Origin: Narthecium ossifragum
Lineage: Eukaryota > Streptophyta > Magnoliopsida > Dioscoreales > Nartheciaceae
Assembly (NCBI GenBank): GCA_963920575.1
Contig: OY986964.1
Location: forward strand, 30,594,972-30,658,971
Direction: 5' to 3'
DNA: 64,000 nucleotides
Shown here: piece by piece, positions 44,307 to 56,698 of the stretch
Layout: each line of letters opens with the position of its first letter
Numbering within the stretch: the first letter of the stretch is position 1
Position numbers and translations under genes: made by a program
Notes under the pieces: model-generated
Databases searched by the model: none
Told to the model about the DNA's origin: nothing
What the model saw: only the letters and a program-made list of their open reading frames with translations

Positions 44307-46664
44307 ATGCGCCATGGACGACCACCCTTCTCGCTCTTCTTCTCCACCAAAACCCCACCACCGCCGCCTTCAACCTCCGAGCTCGGCGAACTCCTCCTTA
44401 TCGGCGCCCTCTCCGCCAAGAAACCCGTCTCTCTCCCTCCCATTCCCTCCTCCACTCTCCTCCGCCTCCTCCGCCGCCCCTCTCTCCCCCTCTCCACCAA
44501 GCTCTCCCTTTTCCACTCCCACCCCACCAACCCCTCCCCCTCCTGCTTCTCCTCCCTCCTCCTCTCCCTCTCCCTCCCAGCCTCCCCTTCCCCCTCCTCC
44601 CCCCATCCCTCTCTCCTCCCTCTCCTCCGCCGCGCTCTCCTCACCGACTCCCTCCAGCCCCACGCCTTCCACTCCCTCCTCCGCCACCTCCTCCGGTCTT
44701 CCCACTTCGACGCCGCTATCGAAGCCCTCGACCATGTTGCAGCCGCCAGCGACCCCTCCCCCTTCCTCACCCCCCTCACCTACTCCTCCGTCATCCTTGC
44801 CCTCCTCCAAAAGAACCAACTTTTGCTTGCCCTCTCCATCTTTCGCAAGCTCCTCCACTCCTGTTCACTCCCGACACCTCTTGCCTGCAACCATTTGCTC
44901 GCCTCCCTCCGCCGTGCCAACACGCGGGACGAGTTTCGACAAGTGTTCGATGATTTGCGGGAGAGAGGTTTCAAGCTTGATTCTTGGAGCTACAACATAT
45001 GTATTCATGCTTTTGGGTCTTGGGGCCAGTTGGGTCTTTCTTTGAAGCTTTTCAAAGAGATGAAGGATGACAAAGGTAGGAGTGTATCTCCTGATACCTG
45101 TACTTATAACTCGGTCATCAAAGCTCTCTCCTTGGCAGGGAGAATTCGCGACGCATTGAGCATCTATGAGGAGATGAAGGGCTCCGGACATGAGCCAGAT
45201 AAGTTCACATACCGGACTCTGATCCTTGGGTGCTGCAAATCGTATCGCGTGGATGAAGCCATTCGGGTGTTTCGTGAGATGGAGTATAACAATGTTCGGG
45301 CCGACACCATGGTTTACAATCACCTTCTTGATGGAATGTTGAAGGTTAGGAAGCTCAGTGATGCTTGCCAGTTGTTTGAGAAGATGGTTTCAGAGGGCGT
45401 TAGAGCCTCATCCTATTCATATAATATATTGATCGACGGGTTGTTTAGGAACGGCCGGCCGGCGGCAGGGTTCATGCTGTTTAATGAGTTGAAGAAAAAG
45501 GGACAGTTTGTTGATGGGATCAGCTATAGCATTGTTACATCGCAGTTGTGTCGGGAGGGGCAGGTGGAGAGAGCACTCCAATTGGTCGAGGAGATGGAGG
45601 AGAGAGGGTTTGTCGTCGGCTTAGTTACAATCACCTCGCTCTTGATCGGGTTGCATAAAAATGGGAAGTGGGATTCGGCGGAGCAGCTTATGAAGCACAT
45701 CAGAGATAGCACTGTTTTGCCGAGTGTTATGAGATGGAAATCGGACATGGAAGCTTCAATTAGGGGGCCTCAAGATAAGGGGAAGGATTTTACGGGCATC
45801 TTTCCATCAAAAGGAGGAGATTTAGGTGACGTCATGAGTTGGATTCATCCATCACATCCTAATAATAGTGAGGATGTGGATTTTGACAGCAACTCTAAAG
45901 AGGATGATGAGTGGTCTTCATCTCCATACCTGGATCACCTTGCTGAAAAGTATCAGGTCTTTGCTGATACAAAAAGGTTCTCAATGTGCAGAGGGCGGAG
46001 AGTGCAGGAGAAGGGGAGCGAGTCTTTCGACGTTGACATGGTGAATACCTACTTATCGATCTTTCTTGCTAAAGGAAAGCTAAGCATAGCCATGAAACTG
46101 TTTGAAATCTTCTCAGCTCTGGGGAGGGATCCTGTGAGCTATACCTATAATACGATGATGACCTCGTTTGTCAAGAAGGGGCATCTGAATGAGGTATGGG
46201 GAGTTCTTCAAGAGATGGGAGACAAGCTATGTCCTGCTGACATTGCAACGTACAATCTCATCATCCAAGGATTGGGGAAGATGGGCAAAGCAGATCTTGC
46301 GAGCGCAGTCCTTGATCAGTTACTAAAGAATGGCGGATATCTCGACATCGTAATGTATAACACTTTCATTCATGCTTTAGGGAAGGCCGGAAGGATAGAT
46401 GAAGTTAATAAACTGTTCAAGCAGATGACAGGAACTGGCATTAACCCAGACGTCGTTACTTTCAACACACTCATAGAGGTTCATGCGAAGGCTGGGAGAG
46501 TAAAGGAGGCTTATAAGTTTCTGAGGAAAATGCTAGCTGCAGGATGCTCCCCCAACCATGTCACAGATACAACTCTAGATTTTCTTGAGAAGGAGATTGA
46601 GAAAATGAGGAACCAAAAGGCATCAATAAGACGCCAAGGGTTTGTAAAAGATCCTACAGATTGA
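44307..46664 (+). CDS. Pentatricopeptide repeat (PPR) protein, P-class, organellar, intronless
   Basis: A single 785-residue frame from ATG 44307 to TGA. Residues 1-100 are Ser/Pro/Leu-rich with arginines, typical of an organelle transit peptide. About 13-14 PPR motifs follow in two blocks: roughly 158-473 (for example CTYNSVIKALSLAGRIRDAL at 265, SYSYNILIDGLFRNGR at 369) and roughly 577-750 (YTYNTMMTSFVKKGHLNEV at 612, VVTFNTLIEVHAKAGRVKEA at 716). A 100-residue acidic, non-repeat linker (474-576) separates them. There is no E or DYW domain, so it is a P-class protein expected to bind organellar RNA. The layout recalls the Arabidopsis At4g01570 protein, an assignment from memory. The 5' 600 bp are extremely C-rich, giving long spurious antisense frames. 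Confidence 0.9.
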   Translation: MRHGRPPFSLFFSTKTPPPPPSTSELGELLLIGALSAKKPVSLPPIPSSTLLRLLRRPSLPLSTKLSLFHSHPTNPSPSCFSSLLLSLSLPASPSPSSPHPSLLPLLRRALLTDSLQPHAFHSLLRHLLRSSHFDAAIEALDHVAAASDPSPFLTPLTYSSVILALLQKNQLLLALSIFRKLLHSCSLPTPLACNHLLASLRRANTRDEFRQVFDDLRERGFKLDSWSYNICIHAFGSWGQLGLSLKLFKEMKDDKGRSVSPDTCTYNSVIKALSLAGRIRDALSIYEEMKGSGHEPDKFTYRTLILGCCKSYRVDEAIRVFREMEYNNVRADTMVYNHLLDGMLKVRKLSDACQLFEKMVSEGVRASSYSYNILIDGLFRNGRPAAGFMLFNELKKKGQFVDGISYSIVTSQLCREGQVERALQLVEEMEERGFVVGLVTITSLLIGLHKNGKWDSAEQLMKHIRDSTVLPSVMRWKSDMEASIRGPQDKGKDFTGIFPSKGGDLGDVMSWIHPSHPNNSEDVDFDSNSKEDDEWSSSPYLDHLAEKYQVFADTKRFSMCRGRRVQEKGSESFDVDMVNTYLSIFLAKGKLSIAMKLFEIFSALGRDPVSYTYNTMMTSFVKKGHLNEVWGVLQEMGDKLCPADIATYNLIIQGLGKMGKADLASAVLDQLLKNGGYLDIVMYNTFIHALGKAGRIDEVNKLFKQMTGTGINPDVVTFNTLIEVHAKAGRVKEAYKFLRKMLAAGCSPNHVTDTTLDFLEKEIEKMRNQKASIRRQGFVKDPTD

Positions 46665-47460
46665 TTTCTGAGTACCTGTCTCATAGAATCTTGTAACATT
46701 ATTTTGGCATTTTCTATACTTGTTTGGAATCTTCAATCATCTTTCTTCTTCTCTGGTCCTGTGTGCAATCTCAATTGTTATAATCCACATTGACCAATGT
46801 GGGTAATTACCAGCTTTAAAAGGCATTCTTTCCGGTCAAAGATCCCCTCTACTTCTTTTGGGTATTTCTTTGAGAATAGGATGGCCGGCAACTGGTCCCC
46901 TTTGTATAATTTCTACATACACTTATACTATCAATTGCATTCTGAGTGTGACTTCCTGTGAGACAAAGCTGTCACTGTTGATCGATGATGATCGAGGCTT
47001 TTCAGATTGAAACTCTACCAAGTTCTCATTGATTCTAGCATGACTGTTTGTCTTGTTTTCTCTGTTTTTTTCTTTAGTTGGATAAACGCATGCTTCCATC
47101 CACAAATTCTTCACAGTGGACAGATTTATTAGGATAAAGAAAAGTTGGTCTCTCTAAGAATTTAGATATTAGGAATATGTTATTCTCAAGAGTCGAGTCG
47201 CATGCTTGATGGATTTTTTTGTGTGTTTAAAGTATTTTCAGAATTACTTTATACCCTAATAACAATTATTTTTATTATTATTGTCGAATTATTTCGTAAT
47301 ATTACGTCACACCCAAAAAACTCTCCTCTCCCGTGAGGTCCACCACAGCAGTCCAACAACACCAGGCGAGAACGGCAGATAGACAGCCGACCAACTGCCA
47401 GTGCTCCCGCGAACACGTTCCTTGAACCCCAAACAAGGAGGAGAGATTTCTATACTCAGG
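46665..47460. other. Intergenic region between the PPR and RING genes
   Basis: The PPR 3' flank is followed by AT-rich sequence. 47290-47460 is the likely RING gene 5' leader. An ATG at 47401 in frame with the RING start would add 20 residues. No other gene or repeat is recognised. Confidence 0.55.
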
Positions 47461-50400
47461 ATGGAGGAGGTGGCTGGGTCGGTGGCGGCGGCGACTGCGA
47501 CGGAGCCCCTCCTCTGGAGGAGGGGGAGTAGGGCGGCGCGGCGGCAGACTCTGGCGGCGCTGCTTGGGCGGCGGAGGGCGTCGATGTTGGTGCGGGAGAG
47601 GGCGGCGTTGCAGCTCGAGGAGCGGCGGGCCGACTGGGGATACTCGCTCCCGATCGTGGCCCTTGACATCACGTGGAACCTCGCCTTCGCCGTGTCTGCT
47701 GCCGTGGCTCTCATCTCGGCGACAGATGAGCGGCCTAACAAGCCTGTGAGGGTTTGGCTTGTGGGGTACGCGGCGCAGTGCCTGGTGCATGTGGGGTTGG
47801 TGTGGGCGGAGTATAGGAGGAGGAGAGGGCTGGACGAGGGTGGAGGGGAGAGAAGAGTGGAGGATTCGGAGGGCAACGATAGCGGGGAGGAGGAGGAGGA
47901 GGAGGAGGAGGAGGTTGGTGGGACATGGAGGCGCCGGCGATCGAGGTGAGGTTTTCAGATTGTGATTTGGATCACTCTATGCTGTTTCCATGTGAGATTG
48001 AAATAGGAAATTTGAAAGATAGATTAGCAGTAAGATCACTGTATAGTGAAGGTTAGAGTTTGCAAAACTAGGATCACTCTACGGTGAAGGTTATAATTTC
48101 GAAATTCAGGACATTAAACAATTAAGCGAGCATGTTTATGATGCAGTAAGATAAGTACATAGTGTTTCCAAGTTTGATAATTGAACTCGAAATCATGATA
48201 AGGTGATGACACAATTAGCAGTATTTAGTTCCTCAAATGAACTTCATAAGAGAGGTGGAGCTCGTTTGTCAACAAACAGGAATTCTTTTGGAATCATGGA
48301 AGATCTGGTGTATATAAACTACAAGATTAGCTACCATTGGGGGATGTGAAGATGCCTAAGCAGGAAATTGAGTTTTCCCCACTTTGGATTGAGATGGGTT
48401 CTATCATTATCGATGTTATGGGTTGAATCTAAGGATAGATTGTTCTTTCAGGGCATCATTGCCCTTGTGATTATCTTGGACTTGCGTCTTTTTTGTTTCA
48501 TTTAAATTGTATGTTTCTAGCTTATTCTTTCATTGTCAGTGATGGATGCAATTGCTATTATTTTCCCAGGTTTGCGAAACATTGTGAATCATTGAACACA
48601 ATGGCATCATTTCTCTGGTGGCTAGTTGGGATCTATTGGCTGGTCTCTGGTGGTGAAACTCTTATGCAATCAGCTCCAAGGCTTTACCGGTAAGGTCATA
48701 ATCTATCCAGCTTTGTCATCCGCTTGAATGCGGAAACATTATTTCTTATGTGGAAGACCGCCTTGCAGTTGCCGGTTGTTCTTTCAAAAATTGGCCGAGT
48801 TTCATTCTTTTAAGCTGCATTTTATCCATTTTTGAATGGAAGGTGGTTAAACCATGTCCGTTGTCGGCTACAACACATTCTTTTCATTCTTTAAGGGAAT
48901 TTGATTGAGTGACATTTGCAAGTAATTTCACATTAACAACCTCACATGATGCATCGTTGTTTCCCCACTTTTGACATTTAGGTATTGGTGGTGCAGATTG
49001 TTCTCTTTGGTCAAATTTATATTTGCTGAACAGAATATGTGGAGTTAGTTATTGCTTTATTCGAAGAAATGGTCATGGAAACATTTCTATTACCTATTGT
49101 CCTCTTTTGCACCTGATTTTCTCATTGCTTATATGAGAGTTTCTTAGCATCAAACTTGAGAGTGTTCATGAAAGAAGTAAAGATTTTTCTTTCTGGTTTC
49201 CGTCATCTAAGTTCTAAGACGTTGACCTAAGACCCATTGTACATCCTACAAAACATGCATTTCCTTTTAGAAGAAATCTTCATGTTGCATGAATACATTA
49301 CTAGCTTTTCCAGTTAATCATTTGTCTTGATATTGTACACGTATTTGCTAAACATGTTTTTATCTCTCCATTGTATTTATGCAGGCTGGCTTTCTTATTT
49401 CTAGCAGTCGATATATTGTTTGCCATATTTTGTATGGCTTTGGCATGCATCATTGGACTTGCACTTTGTTGCTGTTTGCCATGCATTATTGCAATTCTCT
49501 ATGCTGTTTCAGGGCAGGTAATGCTTCATGTATCATTTCTCAGCATATCTAAACTGACATTGCTCGCTTACTTCAAGTGCTTTTGGCATGAATAAGCAGG
49601 AAGGAGCATCAGATGCAGATATTAGCATTCTTCCTAGATATAGATATGCTGAGCGTTATTGCAATGAGCAGAAGACAAATGCAGAAGCAGGAGCAATGGT
49701 TCCCATACTAAGTCGCAGCGAAAGTTTAGCAAATGAGCGTGCTCTTTCAAAAGAGGATGCGGTAAATTTTTTGTTTATTTCTGAAGTCTTTTATGTATGG
49801 ACTGAAAGATACCTAAATCTTACACAAACTCTCTCATATACGCATGTATATGGATACTAAAATTGGAGTGTACAAAGTAGACTTGTCAATGTTCATGTAA
49901 AAGTATGCAAAATGATCTATTATGCTTGTCATAATGATTTTTGAACTTCCAAACCACAAACCTAAAGTTAGGTTGCATAATTGTTTAGCTTTCCATTTAA
50001 TTTTTAAAGTTTCTTAAGATTTGTTACTAGTAACATATGTTTGTCTTTATTGGCGGTTGTAAGAAGAGGAAAACAATCATGTATCTTTTTTTGACTCCTG
50101 ATTGCATATGAGGTCTTGTAGCTCTTCCTACTTATTAATTTCCAAGTATTTGCTAGCTGATCCACCTCTCAATTGATTGCCCAAGGTGTTGGCATTCCGT
50201 CTTTATTTGTTTAACCTTCAGCTGAATGCTGCAGCAGATACTTCATGATATTGTATTGAGACTTCTGATTTTAGAGGAAAAAGGAACAGACCTAACTCGT
50301 ATCCGTTAGGAGGGTGTCTCATTAACAGGCAGTTTTGTTTTGTGAGCTATTGATTCATTATTCTTTGTTTGCAGGAATGCTGCATTTGCCTCACCTCGTA

Positions 50401-50536
50401 TCAAGATGGAGCAGAACTCCATGCCCTACCCTGCAGCCATCATTTTCATTCTGAATGCATTGGTAAATGGCTTCGGATAAATGCGACCTGCCCTCTTTGC
50501 AAGTATGATATCCTGAAGGGCAGTGATGCTGTATGA
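47461..50536 (+). CDS. Membrane RING-H2 E3 ubiquitin ligase, five exons
   Basis: The exons are 47461-47945, 48570-48689, 49385-49517, 49600-49761 and 50375-50536. GT-AG introns and consistent phases give 353 residues. A basic N-terminal region precedes hydrophobic segments at roughly 61-85 ([18 protein letters not shown]), 95-115 ([20 protein letters not shown]), 172-190 and 203-245 (a Cys/Ile-rich hydrophobic stretch), so about four to five membrane passes. A run of glutamates ends exon 1. The last exon is a C3H2C3 [21 protein letters not shown] (residues 302-340), which recruits an E2 and transfers ubiquitin. This matches the plant At1g12760/At1g63170-like group from memory. The start MEEV was chosen because the sequence upstream is not conserved in style. 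Exon 1 is very GC-rich, unlike later exons. Confidence 0.9.
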
Positions 50537-51920
50537 ACCAGCGAACTAATTCAAACATCCCTTCTTTTGTTTGACAATATTTTGATCCATGGAAGAGAAG
50601 GAATATAGCTCCTTGCATATGTAGTGATCAAGAAAGCATTTCTGACACTGTTTGATGAAGTAATTTGCTATACATAAGTGAATCCTCTCCCGAGTGGCGA
50701 AGCTTCAGGGTAAATGCATGTTTGACTGTAGGACTTGTGATCGGTTGAGGTTGAAGGAGTGACGGATCTCATTATCTATCAACGTTCCATAAGCAACTTT
50801 GATGAAATCACTTTCTTTTACCAAGTTTGTATTCTGGTGAGTTCCTGCTGTAAATAGTTGGTGTTTCTGCTGTAGCCCGTTGGGCTTGTCTTTTCTTTTC
50901 ACGAAAGAAGTTTGTATAGCGGTGAGGGAATGTATTACTACTAGTTAACTACCCTACCGCGATTCCCTACTGAGGGTTGAAATCAAAACGCCTCACAAGA
51001 TGCTTTAACTCTAACCACTCACATTTATGTGCTTGATCATAAATAGCTTCCTGACACTTTGATCCTTGGTCAAATTGAAAGTGGATCTCTGGTGATATAG
51101 TTACAGCACATAATAGATACAACACACAAAAAGAAGCAAACCTTCTCCAATGCCAGATGTAACTTTGATGCCTATCCATAAACGACGGCAATCTAAAGTA
51201 GCATATATACATCATCTAATATTCACAAGGATCACGCAACTTTCCTAGCTCATTAACGGAAACCCTTTTGCCAGAAAAAAAAGGACAAACAAACCTTTCC
51301 ATTAGCATCATACGGCTGAGACCTCTTTGTTCTCGTGGGAGAAGCACAGTGACCCCGGGAGGGCAAATACAGGCTGAAATGAGCATTACATTGTGCTTTG
51401 ATATGCTGGTCCACATCTATTTTAATAAGAATAAAGATTTGTGTACATAATCACGTGACATATACATTGCACATGCCCTCCAATCGATAGATATCTACCG
51501 ATTGATTGACCTATTCCATTGATATTGTTCTACCGATAGACTAGATAAATCAATCAATATATTACTAGTAATTCGAAAACATATGCAATATACATGTTTT
51601 GACCCATGTACACTAATCACGACTTTTTTAATAATTTTGTTTGTGTAATGTATTGCTATGTTACAGGGTAAAGACTATTCAACTTACATCTCTTAAAATA
51701 AGCAGAGCGGCCACAGTCAAGAGACCCTGGCAGCTCGCGCTATGTACTTGATATGATGGCACCTAACTAACATAATACTTTACGTGTTGTGATGTTATTG
51801 ATTCTTATGTAAGGGCTAAATTGTTCCTATCTACCATAATACTTTTACGCACTATGATGTTATTGATTGCTATACAAGGGCCAAATTATATCTCCTGAAG
51901 TGCTTACCCACCATTGGCGT
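50537..51920. other. Intergenic region between the RING and LPXC genes
   Basis: The 3' flank of the RING gene is followed by AT-rich sequence. 51480-51560 has several CTACCGAT/ATCGATAGA phrases resembling the palindromic motif of the MULE, possibly a remnant. No gene seen. Confidence 0.5.
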
Positions 51921-52165
51921 GCCCCCATTTGGTTCAGGGTTAAAAGGGGAATATGGTTAAGGGGTTAGGGGTTAGAAAAAGTGAGGGTAATGAATGAGGG
52001 TAAAAAAAAATAGAGAGGAATGTGATAGGTGGAATAATGATAATCCATATTTCACAACTTTGATGTTTGAGGTTAAGAATGAGGTTAAGGGGGTTTGAGG
52101 TTAAGAATGGGGCTAAGCCCCTTAACCCCATTCTTAACCCCAAAACAAACAGGGCTCTTTCTAAG
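51921..52165. mobile_element. MITE-like repeat with GGGTTAAG-rich ends
   Basis: The left end CCCCCATTTGGTTCAGGGTTAA and the complement of the right end, AGCCCTGTTTGTTTTGGGGTTAAG, are imperfect inverted repeats about 245 bp apart. The inside is AT-rich with GAGGTTAAGAATG(A/G)GG repeats and no coding. It is similar in design to the sequence split by the MULE (1913-1980, 14224-14426). No target duplication was identified. Confidence 0.55.
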
Positions 52166-52327
52166 CCCCCTTTGGTAGACTGCATCTATTGACTTACTTG
52201 ATGCTGGACGCTCCAAGTGCCGCCTAGTTCGAACATGCCCTCAAACCAAGACTAGCTGTGTTATCAATGGCGGATCATGCATCACAGCTACCAAAGCTTG
52301 ATAGTAGTTCAACTTCAGTCCAGGTTG

Positions 52328-55300
52328 TCACAACTTAGCACATCCAAGAGCCTCACAATCATATTCTTCTCTTTCTTGCCAGATTTCTGAAAGATGGCGT
52401 ACAAACTCGGCGTGCAATGAGTGGCCAGCCTGCATGGGATACTTATCATTGAGTTCCTAGCTGCCAATTTCTCACACAAAATGTTAAGTAAAGTTAAGCA
52501 AATAAAATCATGAACACAGTAGAATTAGTACATAATCAATGATTTGCAACTTGTATGAGAACAAGGACCTTGTATGCTATTATATGTGCAATTGGCAACC
52601 CTTGACTTCCATCTTTGGCAAAAAGAGACAAGTCCCCTATGAGATCTAAAACTTTATGGCGGCAAGGTTCATCATGATAACGCAAAGGTGGGTTGAGCCA
52701 ACCAGCAGTGGCACTGCAAAAAAAAAAACATAAATTGAAGCATATAATTGGAAATGATTAACTAGTCACAACAATGGAATGCTACTACTTTCAACATGAT
52801 TGGGCCATCATAAACCACCACACACACACACACATATATATCCCAAACACAAGCAAGAAGATTGTACGGGACAATCTTAAACTTCACATAGCATACTTGT
52901 TTTGATAAGGAGCAACGGCAACTAAAAACTCCCACTTTTGAGAATTTAATGTCTCAGCATATCCAATATCTTTCTGTGAATTCTTAGAGAATAGTTTCAT
53001 GATTCGTGTTTTACATCAAAATGGAGCAAAAGGAAGCTTTAAACCATGGGGTCATAAGCATGAGCACTCATGGATTTCCATACCGGTGGTACGCGCCGTT
53101 TCGGCCACTGGCTGGTACGGTACGTACCGCCGGTACGGTGCGTACCGGACCGGTACGTCGGCAAACCGGCCATGAAAGGCTGGTTTGGCTTCTTTTAGGG
53201 CGTTTTCCGCTCGTTTCTTATTTGATTTGAAATATATTGAAGCTAACTAATGTAACTAACAATTAAAGTTGATATTCACTTGTATTCAACATCTCCAATT
53301 GGTCAAATATCATTTCTTATATGAAGCAGAGTGACAAGTTGTCAAAGTAGTATAATACAATACATGAAAAATAAGCAATGGCTTAATACATTTTCCTACA
53401 TTTATAATAGTTTTATAATTATTTTCAATTTTTTTACATTTATAATAGCTTAATACATTTTCCTCTCTTTCTCCCCTCCCTCTTCCTTGTTGAGTTTGTG
53501 AAGCCTGATCGTTCCGGACCTGATCATGACGCACTACGCAGAGCTGACGGTGTCCGGGGCAGCGCCCTAGCGGGGATCGACCTGTCCGGTCAGGTCGCGG
53601 GGCCAGGGGCAGCGCCCCCGGAACAAAAAACGGATTTGAGATCTGTTGATAGGGTAGTTGATGTAATTTTCAATCTCTTCGTCGCCTCCGAGTAAGGATC
53701 TTCTTCCTTTCTCTCCTCCTCTCCTTTCCCTCTCTCTTCTCCTCCCCTCTCCTTCCCAATTCTCTCCTCCCCCTTCCTCCTCCACCCATCGTCCCCTGCT
53801 TGTACCCGTCGGTATTCATCCAAACCGGCATGTATCGGCCGGTTTGGATGCAAACCGGCGTGTACCGGCCGGTTTGGATGCAAACCGGCATGTACCGGCC
53901 GGTTTGGATGCAAACCGGCATGTACCGGCCGGTTTGGATGCAAACCGGCCGGTACACATCCGATCTCCCCCTACTCCGATCCGGGGGAGAAAACCAGACC
54001 GATTAGCCACCGGTACGGTAAATACCGGCCGGTACGCACAGTACCGGCCGGTATGGAAATCCATGTGAGCACTCATGTTGTAGTCCTGCAATTACACCCA
54101 AAGAAAATATTGACGCCTATAATTATCCGAAGTAAAAGCAAATAAACCAAAAAACTTAATAGGTGTTTATTCTTTTCCTTCTGTATGCACATCAGAGAAA
54201 ATCTTAGAGAATATGCTAGTGGTTGAGCTGCTTCAATTGAGCTAGCATTGGCTACGTCTATCTTATCAAAAGATCAACCTAGACGTGTATTCTTAAACCC
54301 CAATTGTCTGCTGGATAAGCCAATAATAGAGTAAAAAAGTTAGCAGAGCATTACCAGTATTAGCAAGGATGTGATGCTTGTTCTAGCGCTTCTTATAAGT
54401 TCGATGTTGGGATGGAAAGCATAGATACGAGTGATATGATTAGTTGATTAGTTAGGATCACAAAATAATCTTTGGTCGTACATGATGCAATAAGAATAGG
54501 GATATTAACTCTTCATGACAAGATACTGAAATTGCCTTGCCTTAGGTATTTTATTGGCAATTGTTGATCAATGAGTTACGATTTGAAAAGGAATGGAGAG
54601 GGATCAAAATCCAAACTAAAATTGGTGTGCTCCGGATGCAAGCATGTGCAAGTTAATGTGAAACTTAATATTGAGATATAGAACTATGTGGAGCCAAGGA
54701 ACATTGAGCCGCTTGGCATGTGGCAGAAACTGTGAAGTGCTTCGATCCCTGCTGAGGTTGGCAGGATAATGAAACTGAATCTAGATAATGTCATAATGAA
54801 AAGATTTAGTATAACAAAGGAAGCATCTCCTGATGCATATTCATATGCCTCGAGATATGTCTTTTGCACATTCTGCATCGAGCTGCAAATGGGCGAATAT
54901 CTCTGATGCAGACTGACATGACTTGAGAATGTATGCTTGTGCATTTTGCGTCAAGTACATGGATCTGATCAATTGATCTGATCAATTGCGAGGAGATAAA
55001 GTAAGGACATGAGAATAATGAGGAAAAAAGGTCTTTTAACCAACCTAAATAAACAACTCGAAGAACTTTATTTACGGTAGCTCGCAAAAGCAATCTAGAT
55101 TTTAACCAGCCATCCGTATTTCATATCTGAGTTGGGTTACATGGCGCTTGATCGCAATTATCAGATAAGGAGGGCCTTATCCATGGATAAGACTTCCAGA
55201 TAACCAAAAGGGGTCTTATAGTTCTCCTGTAATTGAGCGCAACCAAACAGGCCTATAATTCTCCAATGATTTCTGTCAAGTCAGATGGTTAATAACATGT

Positions 55301-56663
55301 GGAAGGTGTTGTCAGCTTAGTGGCATTGCAATTCCGAATGCAGAATTGCTTTGAGAACATCATTCTAGTTAGTGAACACAAGGAATTCCTACGTAGAAAG
55401 AGGGATAAATGATTGAAACAAATAAATATATTGCCCTATCGAATATTTCTACATAACAGATATTTCTACCAGAACTTTAAGAAGATGATGAGGATCAAGA
55501 TATCCACTCCAGTAGACAAATTGTTATGCTCGCTTGCAATAAAGTACATATAATTTCGGATTTTTCATACTCAACCAATCATCACAAGGGGCTAAATAGC
55601 TGCTCGAACTCTGGACACTTTTGCTTCATAGTCAAAATAAACTCATATCATAGCCAAGTTGCATCTAATAATCGTAACTAAAAAGCCTTTTTCAACAGAC
55701 TCAAGTCAGATACATAGAGCATAGAAGGCTACGCAGGACCTAATGAAGTTTGATATGGATAGCTATTGTCTCCATTACTCCAAAACAAAGCTAGCATATG
55801 CCCCTTTGAATCCCTTCCTTTATAGCCATTTGCGTATCAAATAGAATAAATTCTAGAATGTAGATTACGATGCAAAAAAAAAATTCATGGTCTTCTGAAA
55901 ATAAATACTTGATAATCGATTCTTGCAACCAGCACACATCAAGGTCAAACACGACAGCTAGCCGATGTTCCAAATTGTGAAAAAGAAGAGAAAAGACTAC
56001 TGATAAAGACAAAAGTATCAAATATTGCCAGAACAAAGAAGATGTTTTTACCTGCAAACAATAGCATTTTCCAGGGACCCCCCTTTAATGAGGCCAGTAC
56101 TACGTATCCTTTCGACCTGCATACGGTATTCATATCTGAAGTTTAGAGAATTGCATGGTAACAGAATAAAACAACTATATCAGTATATCTTAAGTGAATA
56201 AGAAAACAATAGCTATGAATGAAGAAACTGTCGCAAATAGGACCACATAAAGTTCGCAATGTAATACAAGCAAACAAGACAAATCAAATGATAGCCATGA
56301 CAGACAAAAGAACATTGGCAGGTAAATAGGGGCTTATATAATGGAAAAAAGGCTAAATATACCTCTTCGTAAATGCAAAATGTCCTTGCAGGAGCTATCT
56401 CTCTAGAGTACGACAAGACATCCATGAAACAAGAGAACCACTGACATCCAATTGATGGTACCTGAGACAGATATGACTAGCTTTTTAAGTAAACAAGCCT
56501 TATTTCACCGGCAAAAGAGATCTCTAGCAATAAACATCCAAATTGTAAGATGAAGCAGCTCTTCAATAGTATTCTTGTGTAAGATGTCCCCACAAAGTAT
56601 GTACCACAAGTGAAAAAATGGTCTTACAGAGTATCTAAGAGACTAAACTTCTTGAGAAAGTTT

Positions 56664-56698
<35 letters not shown>

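Noticed and set aside
44285..45045. Overlapping Pro/Ser-rich frames on both strands at the start of the PPR gene
   Set aside because: They are shadows of the C-rich 5' end of the PPR coding frame, which alone continues through all PPR motifs.
47302..47876. Minus-strand frames of 162 and 189 residues
   Set aside because: Antisense to GC-rich RING exon 1, whose plus-strand product is supported by splicing and by the RING domain.
53670..54006. Repetitive frames of about 70-117 residues on both strands
   Set aside because: The 30-bp tandem repeat has a period divisible by three, so it produces open repetitive frames in all phases.
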